This document shows, in pieces, positions 1-8,734 of a DNA stretch of 64,000 nt. Both the position numbers and the translations under genes were made by a program. The notes beneath the pieces are model-generated. The model ran no database searches. It had not been told where the DNA came from and was given only the letters and a program-made list of their open reading frames with translations. This DNA comes from Amycolatopsis tucumanensis (GTDB lineage: Bacteria; Actinomycetota; Actinomycetes; Mycobacteriales; Pseudonocardiaceae). Numbering within the stretch: the stretch's first letter is position 1; the number at the start of each line of letters is the position of its first letter. The DNA is taken from positions 1 to 64,000 of the forward strand of contig NZ_JAKGSD010000046.1 in NCBI RefSeq assembly GCF_021654135.1, written 5' to 3'.

Positions 1-71
1 TGGATCGGGGGCGGGGGAGGTCTGGTTGGGGTAGTCGGCTGCTTTGCGTTGCCGGCTTGCCGTTTTGTTTG

Positions 72-863
72 TCAGTTCAACAGATCTTCGATTGTCGCTG
101 TTGTCTCGGTGACTTCTCGCATTGCGGTTTCCAGCGCCGTTCCCCCTGGCCGGTGGCTCAGCACCACCACGACATACCGGTCCCCGGTTCCGACCACGCC
201 GCTGGTGTGCGCGTCGACCCCACCACGGCCTGCCGCCCAGCCCTGTTTGATCGCCCACGGCCTGCCCGGTAGCGCGTCCGGGATGCCGAAGTACTGGTCG
301 ACCCCGTCAGCCGCCACCTGGTGCGCGTCCCGGAGCGGGTCGAGTATCAGTTGCCGCTCGCGGGACGGCATGGCCAGCACCGCCCGGTAGATCTTGACCA
401 CGTCATCGGCCGACAGGAGTGTGTCGCCCCAGCGGCCTGGGTCCGTGGGGGGCTCGGTGGCCGTCAGACCGAGCGAGGTCGCCGTGCGGCGGACGATGTC
501 GGGGCCGCCGCCGGACTCCCACAGCTGGTTGGCGATCGCATCGTCGCTGTACGACAGCATTCTCGTCACCCGCGGGCTCGGCCGGTCGGGCGTCACGTGC
601 CCGCGCTGCACCAGGTCGACCGCGATCAGCAGCTTCACCAGCGACGCCGACCGGTAACGCGTGTCGGCGCCCTCCTGGCGCAGCGGGCGGTTCTGCTTGC
701 GGTCGTAGACGACAACGCTCGTCGCCGCGGAGTCGGCCGGTACCGGCTCGGCGGCGCTGCCGCGGAGGGCGAGCGCGGCGCCGAGGGCCAGTGCGATCAC
801 GACGACGGCGACGACGAGGACGACGATCGGGCCACGGCGGAGTGGCCTGGTCTGCACGGACAT
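72..863 (-). CDS. Membrane-anchored serine hydrolase of the beta-lactamase/PBP-like fold
   Basis: 263 residues. An N-terminal hydrophobic segment (about residues 12-34) preceded by arginines looks like a signal anchor, so the enzyme should sit on the outer face of the membrane. The rest has the serine beta-lactamase-like layout: an SxxK motif S74-L-V-K77 carrying the likely nucleophile, an SDD triplet at 106-108 in the place of SDN, and K206-Q-G208 where KTG is usual. The family contains class A beta-lactamases and penicillin-binding-protein-like hydrolases. The atypical third motif argues against calling it a true beta-lactamase, and its substrate is unknown. It is divergent from the two-component operon on its right (about 100 bp between starts), so the kinase may control it, but that is inference. 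Confidence 0.75.
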   Translation of the reverse strand: MSVQTRPLRRGPIVVLVVAVVVIALALGAALALRGSAAEPVPADSAATSVVVYDRKQNRPLRQEGADTRYRSASLVKLLIAVDLVQRGHVTPDRPSPRVTRMLSYSDDAIANQLWESGGGPDIVRRTATSLGLTATEPPTDPGRWGDTLLSADDVVKIYRAVLAMPSRERQLILDPLRDAHQVAADGVDQYFGIPDALPGRPWAIKQGWAAGRGGVDAHTSGVVGTGDRYVVVVLSHRPGGTALETAMREVTETTATIEDLLN

Positions 864-965
864 GGTGATCAGCCTCGGCCGCGGATGTCCCCGTCCCGTC
901 GTCGTCGTGTCATGGTTTTGCTACAGAGTCGCGGGAGTTGGTGAAACGCCGCCATAATCGGCCGA

Positions 966-1640
966 GTGCCGACATTGCTGTTGATCGAGGACGACCCGGC
1001 GGTCCGGGAGGGACTGTGCCTTGGCCTGCGCCGGCACGGTCACGACGTCGAACCGGCCGCGGACGGGGAAGCCGGCCTGCGGCTGCTCGACGCCCGCCGC
1101 CCGGACCTCGTGCTGCTCGACCTGATGCTCCCCGGCATCGACGGGTTCGAGGTGTGCCGCCGCATCCGCGCCACCGGCCCGGTCCCGATCATCATGCTCA
1201 CCGCCCGCGGCGACGACATCGACGTGGTCGGCGGGCTCGAAGCCGGCGCCGACGACTACGTGGTCAAACCCGTGCAACCCCGCGTCCTCGACGCGCGCAT
1301 CAAGGCGGTCCTGCGCCGCGGCGGCGCGGCAGGCCAGGCCCGCGAACAACACGGCGCCCTCACCATCGACCGCGCCGCCTGCGAGGTCACCAAGAACGGT
1401 GAACCCGTCCACCTCACCCCCACCGAACTGCGGCTGCTGCTCGAACTGTCCCGCGTGCCCGGCCGCGTGCTCAGCCGCCAGCAACTGCTCGAACTGGTGT
1501 GGGAACACGACTACCTCGGCGACTCGCGGCTCGTCGACGCGTGCGTGCAGCGGCTGCGGGCGAAACTGGAAGACCAGCCCGCGGCGCCGGTGTACGTCCG
1601 CACCGTGCGCGGCTTCGGCTACCGGTTCGGTCCACTGTGA
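966..1640 (+). CDS. OmpR/PhoB-family response regulator
   Basis: 224 residues starting at GTG. The receiver domain (1-115) shows the acidic pair E8-D9, phospho-acceptor D52 in VLLDLMLPG and K101 in the VVKP motif. The C-terminal winged-helix effector (about 125-222) ends with the usual VRTVRGFGYRF strand. The stop codon overlaps the GTG of the histidine kinase, so the two are translationally coupled. The kinase is followed by a lipoprotein, an arrangement like CseB-CseC with lipoprotein CseA in Streptomyces, or MtrA-MtrB-LpqB. It probably controls envelope-stress genes; its targets cannot be read from the sequence. Confidence 0.93.
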   Translation: MPTLLLIEDDPAVREGLCLGLRRHGHDVEPAADGEAGLRLLDARRPDLVLLDLMLPGIDGFEVCRRIRATGPVPIIMLTARGDDIDVVGGLEAGADDYVVKPVQPRVLDARIKAVLRRGGAAGQAREQHGALTIDRAACEVTKNGEPVHLTPTELRLLLELSRVPGRVLSRQQLLELVWEHDYLGDSRLVDACVQRLRAKLEDQPAAPVYVRTVRGFGYRFGPL

Positions 1641-3043
1641 TCAGACGGCTTCTCGCGCGGCTGCGCGGAATCCGGGCGCGGCTGGTGCTGATCATCAGTC
1701 TCGTCGCGGTGCTGGCGACCGTCGGCGCGACCGGCGCCAACTACGTCACCGCGCGGCGCACCGTGCTCGCCGCCACCCAGGACCAGGTGATGGCCAAGCT
1801 GCGCGACGACGTGGACGCCATCGCCCCCACCCTCCGGATGCCGCCCGACGTGGCGACCCTCAACCAGCTCGTGCGGTCGGTCCCGTCGGCCGCCGTCGCC
1901 CGCTACGGCTCCCTGTCCTCGGATGTCCGCGGGTCGATGGGGCTGGTGCCGCCCGAACTGGTGGCCCGCGTGGGCGCCGAGCAGCGGCTGATGTTCCAGC
2001 GCATCGACATCGGCAGGCCCGAACTCGTGGTCGGCATGCCCGTCATGACCGTCGACACCGGGTTCAACCGCGTCCCGTCCGGGCTGGAGGTGTACGGGTT
2101 GTTCTCGCTGAGCGCCGAACAACAGCAGATCAGCGAGTTCGCGCTCAACGGGTGGCGCACCGCGGCCGTCGCGGTGCCGCTGGCGGTAGTCCTGGCGTGG
2201 CTGGCCGCCGGCGCGGTGCTGCGACCGGTGCGCCGCCTGCGGGACGGCGCCCGCCAGCTCGCCCACGGCCGGCTGTCCACCCGCCTGCCCGAGCGCGGCG
2301 GGGACGAACTGGCCGAACTGGCGCGCACGTTCAACGAATCCGCCGCGAGCCTGGAGAAGTCGGTGGGGGAGCTGCGCCGCATGGAGGCCGACGCGCGCCG
2401 GTTCGTCGCCGACGTGTCGCACGAGCTGCGCACCCCGCTCGCCGCGATGACCGCCGTGACCGAAGTGCTCGACGAGGAGGGGGCGCGCCTGCAGGGCGAC
2501 GCCGCCACGGCCACCCGGCTGGTGAGCGAGGAAACCCGCAAGCTGACCCGGCTCGTCGACGACCTCATCGAGATCTCCCGCTTCGACAACGGCCGTGCCC
2601 GCATGGACCGGCGCGAGGCCGACCTCGGCGAGCTGATCGCCGCGAGCCTGCGCACGCGGCAGTGGACCGAGCGCGTCGAGGCCGATCTGCCGCCCGGCAT
2701 CATCGCCGCGGTGGACGCGCGGCGCTTCGACGTCATCGTGGCGAACCTGGTCGGCAACGCGCTGCGGCACGGCGAGCCGCCGGTGCGGGTGCGGCTGTCC
2801 GCGTCGGGCGCGGACGCCGTCGTCGAGGTCACCGACCACGGGCCGGGCCTGCCCGACGACGTGCTCCCGCACGTGTTCGCCCGGTTCTACAAGGCCGACA
2901 CCGCGCGATCGCGGTCGGAGGGGAGCGGACTGGGGTTGTCCATCGCGGAGAAGAACGCCGGACTGCACGGCGGCACGATCGAGGCCGGCAACGACCCGGG
3001 CGGCGGCGCCCGGTTCGTGCTGCGGGTGCCGGGGCGGTGGTGA
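1637..3043 (+). CDS. Sensor histidine kinase (HAMP-HisKA-HATPase), partner of the preceding regulator
   Basis: 468 residues if translation starts at the GTG that overlaps the regulator stop (GTGA); an in-frame start further upstream would overlap the regulator gene by 140 bases and is unlikely. Membrane helices flank an extracytoplasmic sensor region (about residues 15-35 and 170-195). A HAMP linker follows, then the HisKA box with phospho-acceptor H262 in FVADVSHELRTP, and a HATPase domain with an N box, the DHGPGLP G1 box and the GSGLGLS G2 box. It should phosphorylate the regulator encoded just upstream. The downstream lipoprotein also overlaps it by GTGA, so the three genes form one operon. 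Confidence 0.93.
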   Translation: MIRRLLARLRGIRARLVLIISLVAVLATVGATGANYVTARRTVLAATQDQVMAKLRDDVDAIAPTLRMPPDVATLNQLVRSVPSAAVARYGSLSSDVRGSMGLVPPELVARVGAEQRLMFQRIDIGRPELVVGMPVMTVDTGFNRVPSGLEVYGLFSLSAEQQQISEFALNGWRTAAVAVPLAVVLAWLAAGAVLRPVRRLRDGARQLAHGRLSTRLPERGGDELAELARTFNESAASLEKSVGELRRMEADARRFVADVSHELRTPLAAMTAVTEVLDEEGARLQGDAATATRLVSEETRKLTRLVDDLIEISRFDNGRARMDRREADLGELIAASLRTRQWTERVEADLPPGIIAAVDARRFDVIVANLVGNALRHGEPPVRVRLSASGADAVVEVTDHGPGLPDDVLPHVFARFYKADTARSRSEGSGLGLSIAEKNAGLHGGTIEAGNDPGGGARFVLRVPGRW

Positions 3044-3573
3044 CCGTGCGCTGGACCTGGCTGTTGCTCGTGCTGGTGCTCGCCGGCTGCGGGGTGCGCC
3101 CCACCGATCCGGTTTCCGCGGGCGATCCGCCGGTCGGGGCCGCGCCGGGGCCGATCCTGTTCTTCCTCAAGGCGGGCAAGCTCGCGCCCGTCGTCCGGCA
3201 GACCGGTCACCTCGGCACGGTGCCCGACGCGGTCACCCTCCTCCTGGCCGGGCCGAACCCGCAGGAGGCCGCCGCCGGTTACGCCACCATGCTCCCCGCC
3301 GGCGCGCTCGGCGCCTCGGTCGGGGCGCTGGACCAGGGGGTCGTCTCGGTGAGCCTCAGCGCGCCGCTGGAAACCCTGCCCGAACTGGCGAAGGACCAGA
3401 TCGTGTGCACGGTGACCGCGGTGCACGCCCAGACCGGCGCGCGGGCGGCCAACCTGCTCGTGCGGCTGACCGGGCCGCCCAGCGCCACGCAGGTGGACGG
3501 CTACCCCACGGTCACCGCGCGACCCGAGACGCAAGCCCCCGCGCAGGGCCGGTCCTGTCCGCTGCTGCACTGA
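3040..3573 (+). CDS. GerMN-domain lipoprotein of the two-component operon
   Basis: 177 residues from a GTG that overlaps the kinase stop. The N-terminus is a lipoprotein signal peptide (MTVRWTWLLLVLVLAGC) with lipobox Cys17. The remainder resembles a single GerMN/sporulation-type domain, with PDAVTLLLAGPNP and a VVSVSLSAPL strand. In the MtrA-MtrB-LpqB system the lipoprotein LpqB also carries GerMN and modulates the kinase, but LpqB is about three times longer. CseA is the short lipoprotein of the CseBC system. Position and coupling suggest this protein tunes the kinase from outside the membrane. That role is inference, while the lipobox and overlap are direct observations. Confidence 0.8.
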   Translation: MTVRWTWLLLVLVLAGCGVRPTDPVSAGDPPVGAAPGPILFFLKAGKLAPVVRQTGHLGTVPDAVTLLLAGPNPQEAAAGYATMLPAGALGASVGALDQGVVSVSLSAPLETLPELAKDQIVCTVTAVHAQTGARAANLLVRLTGPPSATQVDGYPTVTARPETQAPAQGRSCPLLH

Positions 3574-3725
3574 AGTTCAAACGCGACGGATGTGCAAGGT
3601 GTGTTACGACCGCCCGTTGCCGGGTACGAACTCGTAACCTGCCGGTTTCATCCCGGAGCGATCGGCGAAACCCGTCTGCCGAAGCATCGATCACGCCGAT
3701 GTCCGGTTCGGGGAAGGGGATGCGC

Positions 3726-4754
3726 ATGCGAGGCTTCAGGGCGAGGAAGGTGGCGGCGCCGCAGGTGTCCGCCGACGTCGGCTCCTGGCTGCCCCGGCGC
3801 AGCAGCCAGGCGGGTGACTGGCCGGTGGCCGATCTGGTCGCCGCCAAGGGGGACACGACGGTCAGCGTGGTGATCCCGGCCAGGGACGAGGAGGCGACGG
3901 TCGGCGACATCGTGCGCACGATCCGCCGCGACCTCGTCGAGCGCCACCAGCTGGTCGACGAGGTCATGGTCGTCGACTCGCGTTCGCAGGACGCGACCGC
4001 CCGGGTGGCCGCGGAAGCGGGCGCGACGGTGGTGGCCCAGGATTCGGTCCTGTCCGCCCTGCCCGGGCTGCAGGGCAAGGGGGAGGCCCTGTGGAAGGGG
4101 CTGGCGGCTTCCACCGGGGACATCGTCGTGTTCGTCGACGGCGATCTGTACGACTTCACCAGCGACTACGTGACCGGCCTGCTCGGCCCGCTGCTGACCG
4201 ACGACTCCATCGCCTACGTCAAGGGCTTCTACCACCGGCCGCTGGTCGGGGCGGTGAGCACCGACGCCGACGGCGGCGGCCGCGTCACCGAGCTGGTTGC
4301 GCGCCCGCTGCTCAACCTCTACTGGCCCGAACTGGCCGGGTTCGTGCAGCCGCTGGCAGGCGAGTACGCCGGGCGGCGCGAGGTGCTGGAACGGGTGCCG
4401 TTCGTGGCGAACTACGGCGTCGAGGTCGGGCACCTGATCGACATCCTGGAGACCTACGGGCTGGACGCGCTCGCGCAGGTCGACCTCGGCAAACGCACCC
4501 ACCGGCACCAGAACACGCAGGCGCTGGGGCGCATGTCCGGCCAGATCATGCTGACCGTGTTCGACCGGCTGGAACGCTACGGCCGCTTGGTCTCGGCCGA
4601 ACCGCCCGCGACGATGCTCGCGCAGTTCCGCCGGGGCGAGTCCGGGCACGGTGTCGACCGCGAGCTGGTGGTCACCGACCTGGCGTGCGAGCAGCGCCCG
4701 CCGCTGGCGACGCTGCGCGCGGCGGACGGCTCGGGGCTGCGGGAGATCGCCTGA
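3726..4754 (+). CDS. gpgS: Glucosyl-3-phosphoglycerate synthase (GT81)
   Basis: 342 residues. GpgS transfers glucose from an NDP-glucose donor to 3-phosphoglycerate, the first step towards glucosylglycerate and methylglucose lipopolysaccharides in actinobacteria. A GT-A fold is visible: VSVVIPARDEEATV at the start of the nucleotide-binding region and the metal-binding DGD motif at 138-140. The ARPLLNLYWPELAGFVQPL segment is characteristic of GT81 GpgS. I chose the ATG at 3726 because the purine-rich GGGGAAGGGG at 3710-3719 is correctly spaced; in-frame ATGs at 3720 and 3699 are alternatives. It converges on the 2OG-oxygenase gene, with stops four bases apart. It is monocistronic, with about 150 bp of upstream DNA. 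Confidence 0.93.
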   Translation: MRGFRARKVAAPQVSADVGSWLPRRSSQAGDWPVADLVAAKGDTTVSVVIPARDEEATVGDIVRTIRRDLVERHQLVDEVMVVDSRSQDATARVAAEAGATVVAQDSVLSALPGLQGKGEALWKGLAASTGDIVVFVDGDLYDFTSDYVTGLLGPLLTDDSIAYVKGFYHRPLVGAVSTDADGGGRVTELVARPLLNLYWPELAGFVQPLAGEYAGRREVLERVPFVANYGVEVGHLIDILETYGLDALAQVDLGKRTHRHQNTQALGRMSGQIMLTVFDRLERYGRLVSAEPPATMLAQFRRGESGHGVDRELVVTDLACEQRPPLATLRAADGSGLREIA

Positions 4755-4758
4755 CGCC

Positions 4759-5460
4759 TCACGTGGCGTCGTGGAAGACCAGGCCCAGGGTGTGGCGGAT
4801 GCCGGTGCGGACGGTGCTCACACCGTGCCGCACCGGCGCCGCCGACCAGCCGCGGGTGGACCGCACCGGCCGGTCCCGCGTGGTGAAGATCAGCGCGTGG
4901 CCCTGCGGCAGCTGGGTCACCGTGCCGCGTGACTGCGCGCGCGGCCGCTGCTCGACCAGCAGGAACTCGCCACCGGTGTGGTCGGTGCCGGGCGCGTCGA
5001 GCCCGATCACCACCTGCAGCGGGAACACCAGCTCGCCGTAGAGGTCGCGGTGCAGCGCGTTCCAGTCGCCGGCGCCGTAGCGCAGCAAGATCGGCGTCGG
5101 GCGGACCTGGCCCGCCCGGTGGCACCGGTCGAGCCAGGTCTCCAGGTCGTCCGGCCACGGCGCGTCCCACCCCAGCTTCGCCGCCCAGTCCCGCGCGATC
5201 GGCAGCAGGTGCGGGTAGAACGCCGCGCGCAGGCGGGCGACCGGATCCGGCAGCGGGTAGGCGAAGTAGCGGTACTGGCCGGAACCGAACCGGAACCGCG
5301 CCATGTCGATCGTCGACCGGAAGCGGCCCACGTCGTCGTACAGCGCCGACAGCTCCCGGCACTTCCGCGCGCTCAGGAGCGGCGGGGTGAGGGCGCAGCC
5401 GGTGTCGTTCAGTTCTGCCGTGAGGGCGGGCCAGTCGAAGCCCGCGACGTCCGAGATCAC
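4759..5460 (-). CDS. 2-oxoglutarate-Fe(II) dioxygenase
   Basis: 233 residues. The fold is recognised from the iron-binding facial triad: H137-R-D139 (ALHRDLYGE) and a distal histidine at 212 in RHGVSTV, with arginines at 218 and 222 positioned to hold 2-oxoglutarate. The sequence around LYGELVFPLQ and TGGEFLLVEQRPR is typical of a bacterial group annotated as prolyl-4-hydroxylase-like or AlkB-like oxygenases. The substrate is not predictable; nucleic acid or protein hydroxylation are both possible. It stands alone, convergent with gpgS. Confidence 0.8.
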   Translation of the reverse strand: MISDVAGFDWPALTAELNDTGCALTPPLLSARKCRELSALYDDVGRFRSTIDMARFRFGSGQYRYFAYPLPDPVARLRAAFYPHLLPIARDWAAKLGWDAPWPDDLETWLDRCHRAGQVRPTPILLRYGAGDWNALHRDLYGELVFPLQVVIGLDAPGTDHTGGEFLLVEQRPRAQSRGTVTQLPQGHALIFTTRDRPVRSTRGWSAAPVRHGVSTVRTGIRHTLGLVFHDAT

Positions 5461-5503
5461 CCCGCCCAGTCTGCGCGCCCGGACGGCCGCGGGCTGGCGG
5501 AAA

Positions 5504-5941
5504 TCAGTCGGCGAGACCGCCGTACGCGATCACCTTCGTGATGCGCGCCCGGACCAGCAGCTCGCCGGGCACGGCGTTGCGCTTGCCGAACTCGTCCGCC
5601 CGGTCCTCGCCCATGTAGCGCGCGCCGATGCGGGTGGACCAGTGCAGCATCTCGTCCAGGTCCTCGTGCAGCGTCGCCTCGGCGGTGAACTGGACGAACG
5701 CGAACGGCGGCTCCTGGTCGTCCACGCACAGCGACAACCGCGGATCCCGCCGCAGCGCCCGCCCCTTCACCGACTCCGCGCCGGTGTTGAAGATCAGCTC
5801 GTCGGCGCCGTCGCCGGTGCCGACGACGAACCAGATGGGGGTCACGTGCGGGCTGCCGTCGGCGCGTGTGACGCCCAGCTTCCCGGTGCGCGTGCCGGTG
5901 GAGGCGAACTCCAGCCACTCGTCCCTGCTCAGTGCGTGCAT
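5504..5941 (-). CDS. PPOX-class (pyridoxamine-5'-phosphate-oxidase-like) FMN/F420 protein
   Basis: 145 residues, a single split-barrel domain of the pyridoxamine 5'-phosphate oxidase superfamily. Family features include the GKLGVTRADGSPHVTPIWFV strand pair and the DPRLSLCVDDQEPPFAFV segment. Actinobacterial members of this size bind F420 or FMN and reduce varied small molecules. No neighbouring enzyme identifies the substrate. It is divergent from the MarR gene, with only 25 bases between the two starts, so the MarR protein may control this gene. That is inference. Confidence 0.83.
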   Translation of the reverse strand: MHALSRDEWLEFASTGTRTGKLGVTRADGSPHVTPIWFVVGTGDGADELIFNTGAESVKGRALRRDPRLSLCVDDQEPPFAFVQFTAEATLHEDLDEMLHWSTRIGARYMGEDRADEFGKRNAVPGELLVRARITKVIAYGGLAD

Positions 5942-5966
5942 GGGGCGACCTTAGCGACGTGGGATC

Positions 5967-6437
5967 ATGACGGGCATGGCGAGCGACGCACCGACCGCCG
6001 ACGAGGCCGTCCGCACCATGCTGCTGCTCCTGCCGCGGCTGGTCGGCCGCGCCAAGAAGCTGCCGGTGCCGGAGCGGCTGCGTGACTTCAACCTCGCCCC
6101 GCGGCACCTGTCGCTGCTGTCCTACCTGCTGTTCGACGGGCCGATGACGGTCAACGAGCTGGCCGCGCGGCTCGAAGTCGCGCCCACCACCGTCAGCCTG
6201 ATGGTCGGCGACCTCAGCCGCCGCGGGATCCTCGACCGCACCGAGGACGAGAGCGACCGGCGCCGCACGATCGTCAGCATCGCCGCGACCTACCGCGCCG
6301 AGGTCGAGGGCTGGCTCGCCGCCGGCGCTCGCGCCTGGCGCACCGCCTTCGATCCGCTCACCCCCGAGCAGCGGCGCCTGGTGATCGACACGCTGCGCAC
6401 CTACGAGCGTGAAGTCGAGCGGGAGCGGACCCCCTAG
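5967..6437 (+). CDS. MarR-family transcriptional regulator
   Basis: 156 residues with the MarR winged helix. The recognition region is NELAARLEVAPTTVSLMVGDLSRRGIL (about 60-86) and the wing is EDESDRRRTIVSI. The start may be the ATG at 5967 or the ATG at 5976; neither has a strong ribosome site. Its stop lies only 14 bases before the kleisin gene start, so it probably belongs to the transcript that encodes the SMC-like complex and may autoregulate that operon. It also faces the PPOX gene across 25 bp. MarR proteins usually respond to small phenolic or oxidant ligands; no ligand is evident here. Confidence 0.88.
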   Translation: MTGMASDAPTADEAVRTMLLLLPRLVGRAKKLPVPERLRDFNLAPRHLSLLSYLLFDGPMTVNELAARLEVAPTTVSLMVGDLSRRGILDRTEDESDRRRTIVSIAATYRAEVEGWLAAGARAWRTAFDPLTPEQRRLVIDTLRTYEREVERERTP

Positions 6438-6451
6438 TAGTCTGGCGCGCT

Positions 6452-7927
6452 GTGCGTGACTCGGACCTGATCAGCGGGGGGCTGGTGGACGAGGGCCTGG
6501 CCCGGCGGCTCAAGGCGCTCGCCTGCACCGCGCCCCTGCACGACCTGGACGCGCGCAAGTCCAAGCTCGACTGGGCCGACGCCACGGTCTACCAGATGGC
6601 CGAGATCGCGTTGCACACGATCGACCTGGTCACCATCGCGATGGACTTCGACACCGGCGCCAACCACGACGACGTCGTCCGGCGCCTGCAGCCGTTCATC
6701 GCCGCGCAGGCCCCGCGCCGCCCGGCCGAGGAGCACCTGCGCGTCGCCCGCTGGGTGCTGGACAACCTGATCAACGTCGGCACCACCGACCGCGGATTCC
6801 GCCGCGTCTACGGCAGCCTCGACGCGAACGGCACCTACCGGCGCCGCGCGTTCGACTTCAAACTGCTCGTCGAGCTGGCCGCGCCCGACGGTGAGGTGTA
6901 CCTGCGCGCCAGCGACGAGGCGATCAACGTGCTGGTCGGCGCGCTGGACACCGACGTGGAGTCCGCGCAGATCGCGGCCGAGGTCAAGCTGGAGAACCTG
7001 ATCAGCCGCGGCCGCCTCGCCGACGCCAAGCTCGCCGCCGAGCAGGCCCGCTACCGCACCGTCCAGTACGGCGAGACGCTGCGCGCCAAACTGGACGCCA
7101 CCCGCCGCGACGTGCGGGCGGTGGACTGGGACCGCGAGATGCCCGAGCTGCTGGACTCGGCGCTGACCCACATCGAGGCCCGCTTCCGCGCGGAGAACGC
7201 GATCCTCCGCAACATCACCGCGGCCCGCGACGAGGCCGAGGACGTCGACCACAAGCGCCGCGCCGCCGAGCTGGTGGACATCGTCAGCGACTGCATCAGC
7301 CGCCACACCCAGCTGCAGGCCCGGCTGCAGGCCGCCGGCGCGGTGTTCCGCGCCGAGCAGGACCGCCAGCAGTTCTCCGGCCCGCCGCAGCGCGCCACCG
7401 TCGACCTGTTCGGCCAGATCCTGATGCCCGCGCTGGAGCTGCCCATCGCCGACGCCGTCGTGCCGCTGGAGTCCTGGTTCCACGCGTCGGCGGGCCTGGT
7501 GGTGCCGACCGTGCCCGCGCTGCCGTCGCTGGTCTCGCTGCTGTTGCGGCCCGCGCCGGAGCGGGACAAGGTGGTCGGCGAGGTGCCGGAGCCGGAGCTC
7601 GTCCCACCGGAAAGCCTCGACCACTACAGTGACGAGCAGTGGCGGCGGGCCGACGAGCTGCTGGACCTGCCGGAGGTGCCGCGGCGGCTGTCCGGTGTGC
7701 TGGCCGAGGCCCGCGAGCTCGATCCGGAGCTGCCGCGTCTGGTGGCGCTGCGGGCGCTGCACTCCTACAGTCCCGAGGTGGGCGCCGCCGTCCGGCAGGG
7801 GGACGATCGGGCGCTGCTGGCCGTCGACGACGGCACGCTGCTGGAGGACCCTGAGTTCGGGGGAGCCGACCTGTTGCTGAGCACGGCCCGGCTGGAACGC
7901 GAGGAAGACGAAGAGGGGGCGGCATGA
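6452..7927 (+). CDS. Kleisin-like subunit (JetA/MksF/MukF-type) of an SMC-like complex
   Basis: 491 residues, GTG start. No catalytic motif is visible. An N-terminal region rich in helices (about 1-130) is followed by long charged helices (about 170-330, for example LISRGRLADAKLAAEQARYRTVQY) and an acidic C-terminus (EREEDEEGAA). The size, the helical nature and above all the genetic position (first of three genes, before a small winged-helix protein and a very long SMC-like ATPase) match the kleisin subunit of MukBEF, MksBEF and Wadjet JetABCD systems. Its stop overlaps the next ATG (ATGA). Function is inferred from context: bridging the two SMC heads. Sequence similarity to JetA is my impression and needs a profile search. 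Confidence 0.7.
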   Translation: MRDSDLISGGLVDEGLARRLKALACTAPLHDLDARKSKLDWADATVYQMAEIALHTIDLVTIAMDFDTGANHDDVVRRLQPFIAAQAPRRPAEEHLRVARWVLDNLINVGTTDRGFRRVYGSLDANGTYRRRAFDFKLLVELAAPDGEVYLRASDEAINVLVGALDTDVESAQIAAEVKLENLISRGRLADAKLAAEQARYRTVQYGETLRAKLDATRRDVRAVDWDREMPELLDSALTHIEARFRAENAILRNITAARDEAEDVDHKRRAAELVDIVSDCISRHTQLQARLQAAGAVFRAEQDRQQFSGPPQRATVDLFGQILMPALELPIADAVVPLESWFHASAGLVVPTVPALPSLVSLLLRPAPERDKVVGEVPEPELVPPESLDHYSDEQWRRADELLDLPEVPRRLSGVLAEARELDPELPRLVALRALHSYSPEVGAAVRQGDDRALLAVDDGTLLEDPEFGGADLLLSTARLEREEDEEGAA

Positions 7928-8724
7928 CGCGTCCGGTCACCACCGGCGACGCCGAGAACGCGGCACGGCTGATCTCGTTCGGCATGCGGCCCAAGCACCT
8001 GCCCTCGCGCGATGTGGTCTACGCCGATCTCGTGCGCCGCTACGGCGAGGACAGCGCGTTCAAGCAGCTGACCAACTCGGTCGCCGCGGGGCTGGGCCTG
8101 ATGGTGCTCGACGTGAGCCACCAGGCGGGCGCGGTGCTGGCCGCCACCGACGAGTCGGTGTTCGAGGTCAAAATGGACAGCTACGCGCGGCAGAGCAAGA
8201 TCCGCGAGCGCCGCGACACCGAGAAGGTGCTGCACGGCCTCGTGCACCTCGCCACCGCGGCGCTGGGCTACCCGCGCCCGGACGACCTGGCCAACGACAC
8301 CTACATCGGCCGGGTCAGCGTCGACCAGGTGGACGGCGTGGTGCGCGAGGCGTGCCGGATCCTCGACGAGCGCGCCGCGAAGGCCGAGGCCAACAACGAC
8401 CCGCTGTCCGACTCGCCGGAGCTGGAACAGGCCTGGCGCGCCTACGCCCGCCGCCCCGAAGCCGCGGCGACCAAGGACGGCCGCCTGGCTTCGGACACCA
8501 CGCGCGGCATGGTCTCCCGCGCGCTGCGGTTCCTGGCCGACCAGGGGTTCCTGGTGCAGGTCAGCGGCGAGCAGGGCGGCACCTACCGGACCACGCCGCG
8601 CTACCAGGTGCAGGTGCGGGAACTGGCCGCGGACAGCGCGTTCGAGGAGCTGCTGGCCCTCGGCGTGGTCGCGGTCTCCGACGGCGAGGGCACGCTGCGC
8701 CCGTCCATTTCGGACACTCTGTAG
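7924..8724 (+). CDS. Kite-like subunit (JetB/MksE/MukE-type) of the SMC-like complex
   Basis: 266 residues, translationally coupled to the kleisin by an ATGA overlap. It looks like two winged-helix units: an N-terminal one (PSRDVVYADLVRRYG and the hydrophobic strand GLMVLDVSH) and a C-terminal one (about 185-255, TRGMVSRALRFLADQGFLVQV with a TYRTTPRYQVQV wing). This is the architecture of kite proteins (MukE, MksE, JetB) that bind kleisins and DNA. The order kleisin-kite-SMC is the standard order of these operons. No nuclease or toprim motif is present. The subunit assignment comes from position and fold impression, not from a database match. Confidence 0.7.
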   Translation: MTRPVTTGDAENAARLISFGMRPKHLPSRDVVYADLVRRYGEDSAFKQLTNSVAAGLGLMVLDVSHQAGAVLAATDESVFEVKMDSYARQSKIRERRDTEKVLHGLVHLATAALGYPRPDDLANDTYIGRVSVDQVDGVVREACRILDERAAKAEANNDPLSDSPELEQAWRAYARRPEAAATKDGRLASDTTRGMVSRALRFLADQGFLVQVSGEQGGTYRTTPRYQVQVRELAADSAFEELLALGVVAVSDGEGTLRPSISDTL

Positions 8725-8734
8725 GGGGAGATCG

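Noticed and set aside
3600..3725. Repeated GTTACGA/GTACGAA-like words upstream of gpgS
   Set aside because: They are short, irregularly spaced and not a clear inverted repeat; no operator can be supported.
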